Part shown: piece after piece, positions 1-9,193 of the stretch | Layout: each line of letters starts with the position of its first letter | Numbering within the stretch: the first letter of the stretch is position 1 | Assembly (NCBI GenBank): GCA_900539375.1 | Contig: UQBY01000003.1 | Location: 62,001 to 126,000 of the forward strand | Length of the DNA stretch: 64,000 nt | DNA from: an uncultured Clostridium sp. | Lineage (GTDB): Bacteria > Bacillota > Clostridia > Clostridiales > Clostridiaceae | Direction of reading: 5' to 3' | Notes under the pieces: model-generated | Database searches by the model: none | Seen by the model: the letters and a program-made list of their open reading frames with translations, nothing else | What the model was told of the DNA's origin: nothing | Made by a program: the position numbers and the translations under genes

Positions 1-465
1 ACTTTTAGGAATATCATTATTAGAAAGTTTATCACTTTTTGTTGCTACTATTATAGCTTCATAACCATAATGCTTAATCCAATTAAACATTGTTATATCA
101 TCTTTAGTTGGTTTATGTCTTGAATCTACAAGTAATACAACTCTTTTTAGTTCTTCTCTTCCATTAAGGTAAGTTTCTATAATATTACCCCAACTTTCTT
201 GTTCCTTTTTAGAAACCTTAGCATATCCATAACCAGGTAAATCAACTAGATGAAAATCATTATTTATTAAAAAGAAATTTATAAGTCTTGTTTTTCCTGG
301 TGTTTGACTTACCTTTGCTAATTTTTTTCTATTTGTTAAAGAATTTATTAAAGAACTTTTTCCAACATTAGACCTTCCTACAAAGGCTATTTCAACTCTT
401 CCATCTGTTGGATATTGAGCCTTTCTTACTGCTGATATAATAAATTCACTTTGTTTAATTATCAT
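1..465 (-). CDS. engB: Ribosome-biogenesis GTPase EngB (YsxC/YihA), partial
   Basis: TRAFAC-class GTPase needed for late assembly of the 50S ribosomal subunit. The frame starts with ATG at 465, preceded by a GGAG site, and runs off the left edge after 155 codons; the family is usually about 195-200 residues, so only the C-terminal fifth is missing. Visible G motifs are G1 GRSNVGKS, the G2 region with SQTPGKT, G3 DLPGYG and G4 TKSD. It overlaps the end of lonA by 11 bases, so the two are very probably co-transcribed, an arrangement shared with Bacillus (lonA-ysxC). Identification is secure; only the 3' end is unseen. Confidence 0.95.
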   Translation of the reverse strand, partial: MIIKQSEFIISAVRKAQYPTDGRVEIAFVGRSNVGKSSLINSLTNRKKLAKVSQTPGKTRLINFFLINNDFHLVDLPGYGYAKVSKKEQESWGNIIETYLNGREELKRVVLLVDSRHKPTKDDITMFNWIKHYGYEAIIVATKSDKLSNNDIPKS

Positions 466-2785
466 GAGTATCAACTCCAATTATTGCATTCTTAACTACT
501 TCATCAACTTTTTTTGCTAATATAATTTTTATATTATTTTTAATTGAATCAGGTATCTTTTCTATATCTTTCTCATTTTCTTTAGGAATTATTATGGTAT
601 CTATTCCATATCTATAGGCTGCTAAAGATTTTTCTTTTAATCCACCTATTGGTAAAACTTGTCCAGTTAAAGTTACTTCACCAGTCATTGCTACATTTCC
701 TTTAACCTTCTTTCCTGTTAATGCAGATACTAAAGCAGTTACCATAGTTACACCTGCAGAAGGTCCATCCTTTGGAACAGCACCTTCTGGTGCATGAATA
801 TGAATATCTTTCTTTTTATAAAAATCTTCATCAATACCAAATTTCTTTGCATTTGCTCTTACATAAGAATAAGCTGTCTTTGCAGATTCTTGCATAACAT
901 CTCCTAATTGTCCTGTTAATTGTAGTTTTCCATTTCCTGGCATAGTAACAGTTTCTACTGGTAATGTATCTCCACCGTAAGCAGTCCATGCCATACCTGT
1001 TACTACTCCTACTTTATCTTCATTTTTAGACTTATCAAATGTAAAGATTCTTTTGCCCATTAATTCTTCTACCATAGCTTCGTCTATTAAAATCTCTTCT
1101 TTTTTATTCTTTAATATGTAAGCCATTGATTTTCTAATTAATGATGATAACTTTCTTTCTAAATCTCTTACTCCAGATTCTCTTGTGTAGCCATCTATGA
1201 TAAATTTTATAGCCTCATCAGTTATATTTACTTTATCCATTGGCAAAGAATATTGTTTAAAGATTTTTTTTATAAGATGTTCTTTTGCAATATGAAATTT
1301 TTCTTCATATGTATAACCAGAAACCTCAACAACTTCCATTCTATCTAATAATGGTCTTGGAATAGTTTCTAAACTATTTGCAGTTGTTATAAATAAAACC
1401 TTTGATAAATCTGTTGGAAGTTCTATAAAATTATCTCTAAAAGTTTTATTTTGTTCACTATCTAAAACTTCTAATAAAGCATCTGCTGGGTTTCCTTTAT
1501 AATTAGAACTTAATTTATCTATCTCATCTAAAAGCATTAATGGATTCATAGATTTAGCTTCTTTTAGTCCATAAATAATTCTTCCTGGTATAGCTGCTAC
1601 ATAAGTTCTTCTATGGCCTCTTATTTCAGCTTCATCACTCATTCCACCTAAAGACATTCTTACATATTTTCTATTAATAGCTTTTGCTATTGAACTTGCA
1701 ATTGATGTTTTACCTACTCCTGGAGGTCCTACTAAACAAAGTATAGGCCCTTTTGAAGAACCGCTTATTTTTTTAACTGATAAATATTCTAATATTCTTT
1801 CTTTTACATCTTCTAGCCCATAATGTTCTTCATTAAGTATTTTTTCTACTTTCTCTATGTCTAAGCTTTCTCTTGTATATTTTCCCCAAGGAATATCTAA
1901 AACCCAATCTAAATAAGTCTTTATTGAATTTCCTTCTGAAGTAGCCATGCTTATACTTTTTAATCTTTTAAGCTCTTCTAAACACTTTTCCTTTGCAAGC
2001 TTTGACATTTTAGATGAATTTATTTTTTCTCTTAATTCATTTAATTCCTTTGCCTCATCAAAATCTTCTCCAAGTTCTTCTTGAATAAATTTAAGTTGTT
2101 CTCTTAAATAAAATTCTTTTTGAGAATCATCTGCACTTTTCTTTACTTTAGAAGCAAGCTTTCTTTGAACTCTTACTACTTTTATTTCATTTTCTATTAT
2201 AATTAAAAGTTTCTCTATTCTTTTATTTATATCTAATGTTTCAAGAAGTTCTTGTTTTTTTCTATACTCTATAGGAAGATATCCTGAAACCATATTTGTA
2301 AATTCAGAAATATCATCTTCATTTTCAATATTTAAAGGCATTTCATTACTTTCATCACCTAATAATTTTACAAAAGTAATGAAAGTTTTCTTTAACATTT
2401 TAAAATGTGCTTCTATTTCCGCATCGTCTTTTGGATATTCTTCATTAATTTCTTCTATTACAACTTCAAAGTAATCTTCATTATCTAAAAATTCTTTTAT
2501 TATCCCTTTTTTTACTCCCTCAACTAATACTCTTATAGTATTATTAGGTAACTTAATTAACTGTTTTATTTTACTTACAGTTCCTATTTTGCTTATATCA
2601 GCTTGTTCTGGATTTTCTTTTCTTTCATCCTTTTGAGCTGCTAAGAATATATATTCACTGTTTTCCATAGCTTTTTCAACTGCTTTAACAGATTTTTCTC
2701 TACCAGCATCAAAATGTATAACCATATCAGGGAAAATAGTTAATCCCCTTAAAGGAATTAAAGGAATACTTTTATTTATTTCCAT
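455..2785 (-). CDS. lonA: ATP-dependent protease LonA
   Basis: Cytosolic homo-oligomeric AAA+ serine protease that degrades misfolded and regulatory proteins. The N-terminal substrate-binding domain is followed by a coiled coil, an AAA+ module with Walker A GPPGVGKTS and Walker B MLLDEIDKL, and a C-terminal S16 protease domain with the catalytic serine in PKDGPSAG and the lysine in GGLKEKSLAA. The frame stays open to 2803, but the ATG at 2785 is chosen because a GGAGGGG site ends 5 bases before it and would otherwise lie inside the coding region. That gives 776 residues, normal for LonA. It has its own promoter and sits downstream of lonB on the same strand. Confidence 0.96.
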   Translation of the reverse strand: MEINKSIPLIPLRGLTIFPDMVIHFDAGREKSVKAVEKAMENSEYIFLAAQKDERKENPEQADISKIGTVSKIKQLIKLPNNTIRVLVEGVKKGIIKEFLDNEDYFEVVIEEINEEYPKDDAEIEAHFKMLKKTFITFVKLLGDESNEMPLNIENEDDISEFTNMVSGYLPIEYRKKQELLETLDINKRIEKLLIIIENEIKVVRVQRKLASKVKKSADDSQKEFYLREQLKFIQEELGEDFDEAKELNELREKINSSKMSKLAKEKCLEELKRLKSISMATSEGNSIKTYLDWVLDIPWGKYTRESLDIEKVEKILNEEHYGLEDVKERILEYLSVKKISGSSKGPILCLVGPPGVGKTSIASSIAKAINRKYVRMSLGGMSDEAEIRGHRRTYVAAIPGRIIYGLKEAKSMNPLMLLDEIDKLSSNYKGNPADALLEVLDSEQNKTFRDNFIELPTDLSKVLFITTANSLETIPRPLLDRMEVVEVSGYTYEEKFHIAKEHLIKKIFKQYSLPMDKVNITDEAIKFIIDGYTRESGVRDLERKLSSLIRKSMAYILKNKKEEILIDEAMVEELMGKRIFTFDKSKNEDKVGVVTGMAWTAYGGDTLPVETVTMPGNGKLQLTGQLGDVMQESAKTAYSYVRANAKKFGIDEDFYKKKDIHIHAPEGAVPKDGPSAGVTMVTALVSALTGKKVKGNVAMTGEVTLTGQVLPIGGLKEKSLAAYRYGIDTIIIPKENEKDIEKIPDSIKNNIKIILAKKVDEVVKNAIIGVDTHDN

Positions 2786-2829
2786 ACTGTCCCCTCCATT
2801 CATTTTTATTAATTTTATTAGACTTATTT

Positions 2830-2857
2830 AGTATACCATAACATTAATTTTTTTCAA
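2830..2857 (-). promoter_or_regulatory. Predicted sigma-A promoter of lonA
   Basis: On the minus strand TTGAAA (2852-2857) and TATACT (2830-2835) are separated by 16 bases and lie about 45 bases upstream of the lonA start. No CtsR heptad repeat or CIRCE-type inverted repeat is seen around it. Confidence 0.55.
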
Positions 2858-2864
2858 CATCAAT

Positions 2865-2897
2865 AAAAGGATTTGCTTAAATGTAGTAAATCCTTTT
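2865..2897 (-). terminator. Hairpin after lonB
   Basis: A perfect 10-base stem (AAAAGGATTT / AAATCCTTTT) with a 13-base loop lies just after the lonB stop. The U tract after the stem is short, so it may be leaky. Confidence 0.5.
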
Positions 2898-2902
2898 GTT
2901 TT

Positions 2903-4513
2903 TTAATGTTTTTTATTAAAAACATAATAAAAAACTTCTAAAATATTTTCTACTGGAATAACATTTATTTCTTCTATTTTAAAATAACTTTTTTCAAAAT
3001 TTTCTTTAGGAATAATCACATCTTTAATTCCTGCTCTTTTAGCTCCTTCAATTTTTTCTCTTATTCCTCCTACAGCTTTAACTGCTCCTTGTAAACCAAT
3101 TTCTCCTGTCATTGCTATTTTATTATTAATAGTTTTTTCTTTTATTGCACTATAAAGTACTGTTCCAATTGCTATTCCTGCTGAGGGACCATCTATTGGA
3201 ATTCCCCCTGGAATATTTATATGAATATCATATTCTTCTAAATTTAAATCATAAATATTATTTAACACTGTTACTACATTTTCTACTGAGGATAAAGCTG
3301 TACTTTTTCTTTTTATTTTTTTATTATTTGTAGAGATTATCTCCTCTTCCACAATTCCTGATATTTTTATTTTGCCTTCTCTATTATGTATCTTTTTTAT
3401 AGAAGCTTCTATTTTAATAATAGTTCCAATACCTTCTCCATATATTGCAAGACCATTAACTACCCCAACTTCTGGCATATTATTTATTTTTATATTTATT
3501 TTTTTATTATATCTTCCATTTTCTATAGCCCATTTTATGTCTTTCTTTGTTATAATTTTTCTTCCTTCATTTATAATAACTCCTGATGTTAATTGAACTA
3601 AATTTACAGCTTCACGACCATTAATACAAGTTTCTCCTATTAATTTAATGGCTGATTCCTCAATTTCTAGCTTGACTTTTTTAACTGCCTCTTTTGCTAT
3701 TTCACTAATTTCTTTATCTGTTAAAGATTTAAAAAAAACCTCCACACATCTTGAACGTATAGCAGGAAGGATTTCCTCTGGAGTTCTTGTAGTTGCTGCA
3801 ATTAACCTAAAATCTGCTGGCAATCCTTTTTCAAATATTTCTTTTATATATGAAGGAATATTTGGATTTTCTGAACTATAATAGGAACTATCTAAAAACA
3901 CCTTTCTATCTTCTAATACTTTTAAAAGCTTATTTAATTCTGTAGGGTGTAGTTCTCCAATTTCATCTACAAATAACATTCCTCCATGAGCTTTTGTAAC
4001 TGCACCTTCTTTAGGTTGAGGAATTCCTGCAAGTCCCATAGCCCCTGCCCCTTGATATATAGGGTCATGAACAGAACCTATTAAAGGGTCTGCTATTCCT
4101 CTATCATCAAACCTAAGAGTTGTAGCATCTATTTCTACAAACTTAGCTTTTTTTGTAAAGGGAGAGGTTTCATTTTTTATTGCTTCTTCTAGTACAAGCC
4201 TTGCAGCTGCTGTTTTTCCTACCCCTGGAGGGCCATAAATAATCACATGTTGAGGATTTGCTCCACATAAAGCAGCTTTTAATGCCTTTATTCCATTTTC
4301 CTGCCCTATTATCTCTTGAAAATTTTTTGGTCTACTTTTTTCTGTTAATGGAATTGTTAAAGAAAGTTTTTTCATATTCTTTAAACGATTCATTTCTTTT
4401 TTATTTTCTTTATCTATTATAACTTTATTTGTTTTTAAATTGTTATTAGATAAAATAACATAAATCATTAACCCCATTAATATTATTTGCAAAATTATAA
4501 GTAATTCAGTCAT
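2903..4513 (-). CDS. lonB: Lon-like ATP-dependent protease LonB
   Basis: Second, shorter Lon protease of the Bacillus LonB type, which in Bacillus is confined to the forespore during sporulation. It has one N-terminal membrane segment (about residues 3-22), an AAA+ domain with Walker A YGPPGVGKTAA and Walker B MLFVDEIGEL, and a C-terminal S16 protease domain with catalytic PIDGPSAG and a lysine in GGIREKIEGAKR. It lacks the LonA N-terminal substrate domain. The frame could begin at a TTG at 4531, but ATG 4513 is preferred because GAAGGAAG sits 7 bases upstream of it; the product is 536 residues. It lies between clpX and lonA, a common clostridial order. Forespore expression is inferred from the family, not seen here. 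Confidence 0.92.
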   Translation of the reverse strand: MTELLIILQIILMGLMIYVILSNNNLKTNKVIIDKENKKEMNRLKNMKKLSLTIPLTEKSRPKNFQEIIGQENGIKALKAALCGANPQHVIIYGPPGVGKTAAARLVLEEAIKNETSPFTKKAKFVEIDATTLRFDDRGIADPLIGSVHDPIYQGAGAMGLAGIPQPKEGAVTKAHGGMLFVDEIGELHPTELNKLLKVLEDRKVFLDSSYYSSENPNIPSYIKEIFEKGLPADFRLIAATTRTPEEILPAIRSRCVEVFFKSLTDKEISEIAKEAVKKVKLEIEESAIKLIGETCINGREAVNLVQLTSGVIINEGRKIITKKDIKWAIENGRYNKKINIKINNMPEVGVVNGLAIYGEGIGTIIKIEASIKKIHNREGKIKISGIVEEEIISTNNKKIKRKSTALSSVENVVTVLNNIYDLNLEEYDIHINIPGGIPIDGPSAGIAIGTVLYSAIKEKTINNKIAMTGEIGLQGAVKAVGGIREKIEGAKRAGIKDVIIPKENFEKSYFKIEEINVIPVENILEVFYYVFNKKH

Positions 4514-4639
4514 TCTTTTAACTTCCTTCAAATATTTATTTCTGTTTAAATTATTGACTGAATATATTATATTTATTCATATAAAACATGCTCTTTTTTA
4601 ATTAATTTACAAATTTATTAATTAATATTTTTTGTATAA

Positions 4640-4664
4640 AAAAAAGTGGCTATGCCACTTTTTT
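4640..4664 (-). terminator. Intrinsic terminator after clpX
   Basis: An 11-base stem (AAAAAAGTGGC / GCCACTTTTTT) with a 3-base loop is followed by a T run on the minus strand. It touches the clpX stop codon. Confidence 0.85.
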
Positions 4665-5961
4665 AAGCTGTTTCTACAGTTTTCTTACTCTTGTTTTTTG
4701 ATATTTTTATTTGGGGTCTCTTTTCTCCTTCTGGAACCATTTCAATTTTTGGCTTTTCTCCTGATGTAATTGTATTTTCTGTAATTATTACCTTCTTAAT
4801 TCTTTCATTAGATGGAATATCAAACATAATATCTGTCATTACATCTTCAATAATTGATCTAAGTCCTCTTGCTCCAGTTTTTCTTTCTATAGCTTTTCTA
4901 GCTATAGCTTGTAGAGCCTCTTTTGAAAATTCTAATTCAACATTATCAAGGTTAAATAATTTTGTATATTGTTTAACTAATGCATTCTTAGGTTCACTTA
5001 ATATGCTTATAAGTGCATTTTCATCTAGTGAATCAAGAGTAACAACTATAGGTAATCTTCCTACAAATTCAGGAATTAATCCAAATTTTAAAAGGTCTCC
5101 TGGAATTATTTCTTTAAATAAGCTTCCAACATCTTTTTCTTCCTTAGATTGTATTTCAGCTCCAAATCCCATTGAGCTCTTTCTAGTTCTCTTTTCTATT
5201 ATCTTATCTATTCCATCAAAAGCTCCACCACAAATAAATAATATATTAGCTGTATTTATTTGAATAAACTCTTGATGTGGATGCTTTCTTCCTCCTTGAG
5301 GTGGAACAGAAGCAACAGTACCTTCTAATATCTTAAGTAATGCTTGTTGAACTCCTTCTCCTGAAACATCTCTTGTTATTGATGGGTTTTCAGATTTTCT
5401 TGCAATCTTGTCAATTTCATCAATATATATTATTCCCTTTTCAGCTCTTTCTACATCATAATCTGCATTTTGGATTAATCTTAAAAGAATATTTTCAACA
5501 TCTTCTCCAACATATCCTGCTTCAGTTAAAGTTGTAGCATCTGCTATAGCAAAAGGAACATTTAAAAATTTTGCTAAAGTTTGAGCTAAAAATGTTTTAC
5601 CAGAACCTGTTGGTCCAAGTAAAAGTATATTACTTTTTTGTAATTCTACATCATCATTATTATTATCATTACTATTTACTCTCTTATAGTGATTGTAAAC
5701 AGCAACAGATAGTGCTCTCTTTGCTCTTTCTTGACCAATAACATAAGAATCTAAATAGTTCTTTATCTCTTTAGGCTTTGGTAATGATTTTGTATCTAAT
5801 TCTACAGTTTCCTCAAATTCATCAGCTATAATATCAGAACATAGCTCTATACATTCATCACATATATATACTCCAGGTCCTGCTATAAGTCTTTTAACTT
5901 GATCTTGATTCTTGCCACAAAATGAACATTTTAATTGTTTCTTATCATCGTATTTAGCCAT
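4663..5961 (-). CDS. clpX: ClpXP protease ATPase subunit ClpX
   Basis: Hexameric AAA+ unfoldase that recognises substrates and feeds them to ClpP. The N-terminal zinc-binding domain has two CxxC pairs (CSFCGK at residues 12-15 and CDEC near 34-37). The AAA+ domain has Walker A LGPTGSGKT, Walker B IIYIDEIDKI, the pore loop with GYVGED, and the ClpP-docking IGF-type loop SSMGFGAE. At 432 residues it is full length. It lies 41 bases after clpP on the same strand, so clpP-clpX form one unit ended by the hairpin at its stop codon. A 190-codon open frame on the opposite strand inside it is a shadow. Confidence 0.97.
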   Translation of the reverse strand: MAKYDDKKQLKCSFCGKNQDQVKRLIAGPGVYICDECIELCSDIIADEFEETVELDTKSLPKPKEIKNYLDSYVIGQERAKRALSVAVYNHYKRVNSNDNNNDDVELQKSNILLLGPTGSGKTFLAQTLAKFLNVPFAIADATTLTEAGYVGEDVENILLRLIQNADYDVERAEKGIIYIDEIDKIARKSENPSITRDVSGEGVQQALLKILEGTVASVPPQGGRKHPHQEFIQINTANILFICGGAFDGIDKIIEKRTRKSSMGFGAEIQSKEEKDVGSLFKEIIPGDLLKFGLIPEFVGRLPIVVTLDSLDENALISILSEPKNALVKQYTKLFNLDNVELEFSKEALQAIARKAIERKTGARGLRSIIEDVMTDIMFDIPSNERIKKVIITENTITSGEKPKIEMVPEGEKRPQIKISKNKSKKTVETA

Positions 5962-6002
5962 ACACTCACCTCTTTTATAATCAAATTTATACTCTAATTA
6001 TA

Positions 6003-6602
6003 CTATTTATCTTTCCCAATTTCACTATTAGTTATAACTTTATCTACTAATCCATATTCTACTGCTTCTTCTGCGTGGAAGAAATTGTCTCTTTCTGTAT
6101 CTTGACAAATTTGTTCATATGGCTTTCCTGTATTTTTACTTAATATAGTGTTAAGTCTTTTTTTAGTTTCTAATATCCATCTTGCATGAATATCTATATC
6201 AGTTGCTTGACCTTGGAAACCACCTAATGGTTGATGTATCATAACTTCTGCATTAGGAAGAGCTATTCTTTTTCCTTTAGCTCCACTTGATAATAAAAAT
6301 GCACCCATTGATGCTGCCATTCCCATACATATAGTTGATACATCTGGTTTTATATAGTTCATTGTATCATATATAGCCATACCAGCTGTAACAGAACCAC
6401 CTGGACTATTTATATATAGATAAATATCTTTATCTGGATCTTCACTTTCTAAAAATAGTAATTGAGAAACTATAAGGCTTGCAGTATCATCTGTAACCTC
6501 TCCACTTAACATAACTATTCTATCCTTTAATAATCTTGAGAATATATCGTAAGCTCTTTCTCCTCTTCCTGTTTGTTCAATGACTGTAGGAACTAATGCC
6601 AT
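6003..6602 (-). CDS. clpP: ATP-dependent Clp protease proteolytic subunit
   Basis: Serine peptidase that forms a two-ring, 14-subunit chamber served by ClpX and other Clp ATPases. The catalytic serine lies in GMAASMGAFLLSSG, the histidine in VMIHQPLGG and the aspartate in the DTERDNF segment near residue 172. At 199 residues it is full length. The ATG at 6602 is preceded by a strong GGAGG site. It has its own promoter just downstream of the tig hairpin and is followed closely by clpX. No CtsR operator is seen upstream, unlike clpB in this window. Confidence 0.97.
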   Translation of the reverse strand: MALVPTVIEQTGRGERAYDIFSRLLKDRIVMLSGEVTDDTASLIVSQLLFLESEDPDKDIYLYINSPGGSVTAGMAIYDTMNYIKPDVSTICMGMAASMGAFLLSSGAKGKRIALPNAEVMIHQPLGGFQGQATDIDIHARWILETKKRLNTILSKNTGKPYEQICQDTERDNFFHAEEAVEYGLVDKVITNSEIGKDK

Positions 6603-6659
6603 AACTCTACCTCCTATTTTTCTACCAATATATTGTAATTTTTTTCTTATTCACATTAC

Positions 6660-6688
6660 ATTATAGTTAAAAATTCACTATATTGCAA
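6660..6688 (-). promoter_or_regulatory. Predicted sigma-A promoter of clpP-clpX
   Basis: TTGCAA (6683-6688) and TATAAT (6660-6665) are 17 bases apart on the minus strand, about 60 bases upstream of the clpP start. No GTCAAA heptads flank it. Confidence 0.65.
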
Positions 6689-6702
6689 TATCCTTTATAG
6701 TG

Positions 6703-6736
6703 AAATAATTGCCAGAAAAATATCTGGCAATTATTT
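6703..6736 (-). terminator. Hairpin after tig
   Basis: A perfect 14-base stem (arms 6703-6716 and 6723-6736, core TTGCCAGA / TCTGGCAA) with a 6-base loop lies 28 bases after the tig stop. The stem ends in TTATTT, giving a modest U tract on the minus strand. Confidence 0.7.
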
Positions 6737-6763
6737 TTATAAATTAAATTAATTTAGTTTTAA

Positions 6764-8047
6764 TTATTTAACATTAGATTTTAATAAGTCTAAAGTCTTA
6801 ACAATTCTTATTTCATTTTCAAGCATTGGCTTTTGAGCTTTAACTAATAAGTCTGCCATCTTTTCATGGTCTCCATTAGAGTACATCTTAGCTACTTCTA
6901 AAGCTTTTTCTTTAAGTTCTTCTTCTGTAGCTTCTATGTTTTCAGCCTTAGCTATAGCATCTATTATTATGTCAGCCTTAACTTTTCTTTCAGCATTTTC
7001 TTTCATGAAATCTCTCATTTTTTCTGGAGTATTTCCTGTGAATTCCATGTATTGATCTAAAGTTAATCCTTGATATTTTAATCTGTTTTCAAGGTCATTC
7101 ATCATTTGATCTATTTCTTTTTCTACCATTACTTGTGGTAAATCAAGCTTAGTGTTTTCTATTACAGCAGTTATTATAGCTTCTTCAAATTCATTTTCTG
7201 CTTTTTGATCTTCTGATTTTTGAAGATTTTTCTTTATGTCTTCTTTAAGTTCAGCTAATGTTTCAAATTCTGAAACTTCTTTAGCAAATTCGTCATCTAA
7301 TGCTGGAACTTCTTTAACCTTTATTTCTTTTACTGTTACATCGAATTTAGCTGGCTTTCCATTTAATTCTTCTGAACCATAGTTTTCTGGGAAAGTAACA
7401 TTTACTTCCTTTGTATCTCCAACTGCTAATCCCTTTAATTGTTCTTCAAAGTTATCAATAAATGAACCTGAACCAATTTCTAGTGAGAAGTCTTTTCCTT
7501 CTCCACCTTCAAAAGCATTTCCATCTATATATCCCTTAAAGTCTATAACAGCTATGTTCTTATCTTCTACTGTTCCTTCTTCCTTAGTTGTTACTCTTGC
7601 ATTTTTTTCTTGCATTGAAGCTAATTGCTTCTCTACTTCTTCATCATTTACTTCATATGTTGGTTTCTTAACATCAAGACCCTTATATTCTCCAAGTTCA
7701 ACTTCAGGATATGTAGTTACTTCTGCAGTATAAACTAAATCCTTTCCTTCTCCTATTTCAACAATATCAACCTTTGGATAATCAACTGGTTTAATATCAT
7801 TTTCTTCTAGTGCCTTTGGATAACTTTCATCAATTACAAAGTTTACTGCATCATCATAAAGAACTTCTATTCCATAGAATTTCTTTACCATTGCCATTGG
7901 AACTTTTCCCTTTCTAAATCCTTGTACATTGAAGTGCATTTTATTTTTGTTGTAAGCCTTTTTTAAAGCTGCATCAAATTTTTCTGCCTCAACCTTAATT
8001 TCAATTTTAACAACATTTGTTTCTATTTTTTCCATTTTAGCTTCCAT
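6764..8047 (-). CDS. tig: Trigger factor (ribosome-associated chaperone)
   Basis: Chaperone and peptidyl-prolyl isomerase that binds the ribosome exit tunnel and holds nascent chains. The N-terminal ribosome-binding domain carries the signature VQGFRKGKVPM (about residues 41-51). An FKBP-type isomerase domain follows (about 155-245), then the alpha-helical C-terminal chaperone body. At 427 residues it is full length. AGGAGG lies 12 bases before the ATG at 8047; a second in-frame ATG four codons later is an alternative. It has its own promoter and precedes clpP-clpX, the usual order in Firmicutes. Confidence 0.96.
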   Translation of the reverse strand: MEAKMEKIETNVVKIEIKVEAEKFDAALKKAYNKNKMHFNVQGFRKGKVPMAMVKKFYGIEVLYDDAVNFVIDESYPKALEENDIKPVDYPKVDIVEIGEGKDLVYTAEVTTYPEVELGEYKGLDVKKPTYEVNDEEVEKQLASMQEKNARVTTKEEGTVEDKNIAVIDFKGYIDGNAFEGGEGKDFSLEIGSGSFIDNFEEQLKGLAVGDTKEVNVTFPENYGSEELNGKPAKFDVTVKEIKVKEVPALDDEFAKEVSEFETLAELKEDIKKNLQKSEDQKAENEFEEAIITAVIENTKLDLPQVMVEKEIDQMMNDLENRLKYQGLTLDQYMEFTGNTPEKMRDFMKENAERKVKADIIIDAIAKAENIEATEEELKEKALEVAKMYSNGDHEKMADLLVKAQKPMLENEIRIVKTLDLLKSNVK

Positions 8048-8100
8048 CTTTTCTATATTCCTCCTAAAATAGTTCTTAACTTCTCTTTATAGACTAGGAT

Positions 8101-8130
8101 ATTATATCACATATTCCTAATTATTATCAA
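8101..8130 (-). promoter_or_regulatory. Predicted sigma-A promoter of tig
   Basis: TTGATA (8125-8130) and TATAAT (8101-8106) are 18 bases apart on the minus strand, some 55 bases upstream of the tig start. Confidence 0.65.
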
Positions 8131-8161
8131 ATTTTTTATTATATTTAATTATAAATTATTT

Positions 8162-9010
8162 TTAATTTGAAATTTCACCATTTGAATTAACATAATAAAC
8201 ATTACCATCAACAGTAATTTCAATACCTTTTTTATCTTTTATATTTCCAACTTTAACATCAGTTCCTACTACCCCATAAATTTGAGTATCATTAGGATTT
8301 TCAGGGCTTTCAAAGTTTTCTGTGTTCTTTATCCATATATATTTATCTGTTAATCCTGAGCCAAAATAAGGCATTTCACTTATATATACTACCATTTTAT
8401 CATCAATAAATTTAGCTTGTTCACACCAAATAAAATCTGGCATTTGCTCAAGTATATTGTCTTTTAAAAATTGTGTTCCTTTAGTGCTTGTGTGAACTTT
8501 TTTAGTTATTTCTTTTTCACTTCCATCTACATTAAATAGTTTTAAATCTTGTGTTGGAGTGCTTACTATAACTTTTTCTTTTGAAGGACTTATATCAAAA
8601 TCATATCCTTCTTTTTTTTCTATATTGGTAAATTGTTTTTTTCCATTTTTCTCTTCATAAGAGGCTTTTAATGTAACTTTATCTGATATTTTTAATTCAA
8701 GTTCCTTAACTTTAGCAACATTTGTTTCTGCTGAAGCTGTAGTTGTTTCTGATTTTTTTATATCTTCTTTGTTATTTTTATCTTTATTATCTACAAGAGC
8801 TTCTTTATCTAAATCTTCTTGGGACTTTCCACTATCTACCCAAGCTTGAAGTTTTGCTCTTACATTACTAAAATCTAAATCTGATATTACAAACTTAAAT
8901 CCAGCAAAAATAACTATTATAGATATAATAACAACAGTTAAGATTACTCTTCTTTTTCTTTTTTTCATTTTTCTTTCATAATCTCTACTGAATATACTAG
9001 GCTTAGCCAA
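8162..9010 (-). CDS. Membrane-anchored protein of unknown function
   Basis: I do not recognise a named family. A basic N-terminal segment (MKKRKRRV region) is followed by one hydrophobic helix near residues 22-42. A long charged linker rich in Lys, Asp and Glu leads to a mixed alpha/beta extracellular domain of about 160 residues, giving a type II membrane topology. The start is placed at TTG 9010 because GGGAGGG lies 8 bases upstream. Using the longer open frame to 9100 would overlap the small gene just upstream and skip that site. The product is 282 residues. It is the last gene of a three-gene operon with the cysteine-rich protein and the TcaA-like protein. Confidence 0.75.
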   Translation of the reverse strand: MAKPSIFSRDYERKMKKRKRRVILTVVIISIIVIFAGFKFVISDLDFSNVRAKLQAWVDSGKSQEDLDKEALVDNKDKNNKEDIKKSETTTASAETNVAKVKELELKISDKVTLKASYEEKNGKKQFTNIEKKEGYDFDISPSKEKVIVSTPTQDLKLFNVDGSEKEITKKVHTSTKGTQFLKDNILEQMPDFIWCEQAKFIDDKMVVYISEMPYFGSGLTDKYIWIKNTENFESPENPNDTQIYGVVGTDVKVGNIKDKKGIEITVDGNVYYVNSNGEISN

Positions 9011-9029
9011 AATATTTCCCTCCCAGAAT

Positions 9030-9176
9030 TTATTTACATATTTCTTTATTGCATTTTCTATTACACCTATTACATTTTCCACAACACATTGAAGAACCAA
9101 TTCTAATTTCTTTCATAATATTTTGGGTATAATCTTCATAATCAGGTGTGTCTTTTAAAATATTTAACTTATCCAC
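9030..9176 (-). CDS. Small cysteine-rich protein (48 aa)
   Basis: This short gene begins with GTG at 9176, 8 bases after a perfect AGGAGG. It lies between two genes of the same operon, with gaps of 17 and 19 bases. The first 30 residues are acidic and ordinary. The tail carries the pattern CC-x2-C-x2-C-x3-C-x4-C (MCCGKCNRCNRKC region), six cysteines in about 16 residues with lysine, arginine and asparagine between them, suggesting a metal-binding knuckle. No membrane segment is present. TcaA-type proteins usually carry an N-terminal zinc ribbon, which the neighbour at 9194-10429 lacks, so this could be a detached metal-binding partner; that is inference. Confidence 0.7.
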   Translation of the reverse strand: MDKLNILKDTPDYEDYTQNIMKEIRIGSSMCCGKCNRCNRKCNKEICK

Positions 9177-9193
9177 TAAGAATTCCTCCTATC

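Noticed and set aside
4691..5263. 190-codon open frame on the plus strand inside clpX
   Set aside because: Fully antisense to a certain gene, with no ribosome site and no recognisable motif; AT-rich codon use on the other strand often leaves open frames.
9011..9100. Longer N-terminus for the membrane-anchored protein (start at 9100)
   Set aside because: It would overlap the 48-residue gene and has no ribosome site, while TTG 9010 has GGGAGGG 8 bases upstream.
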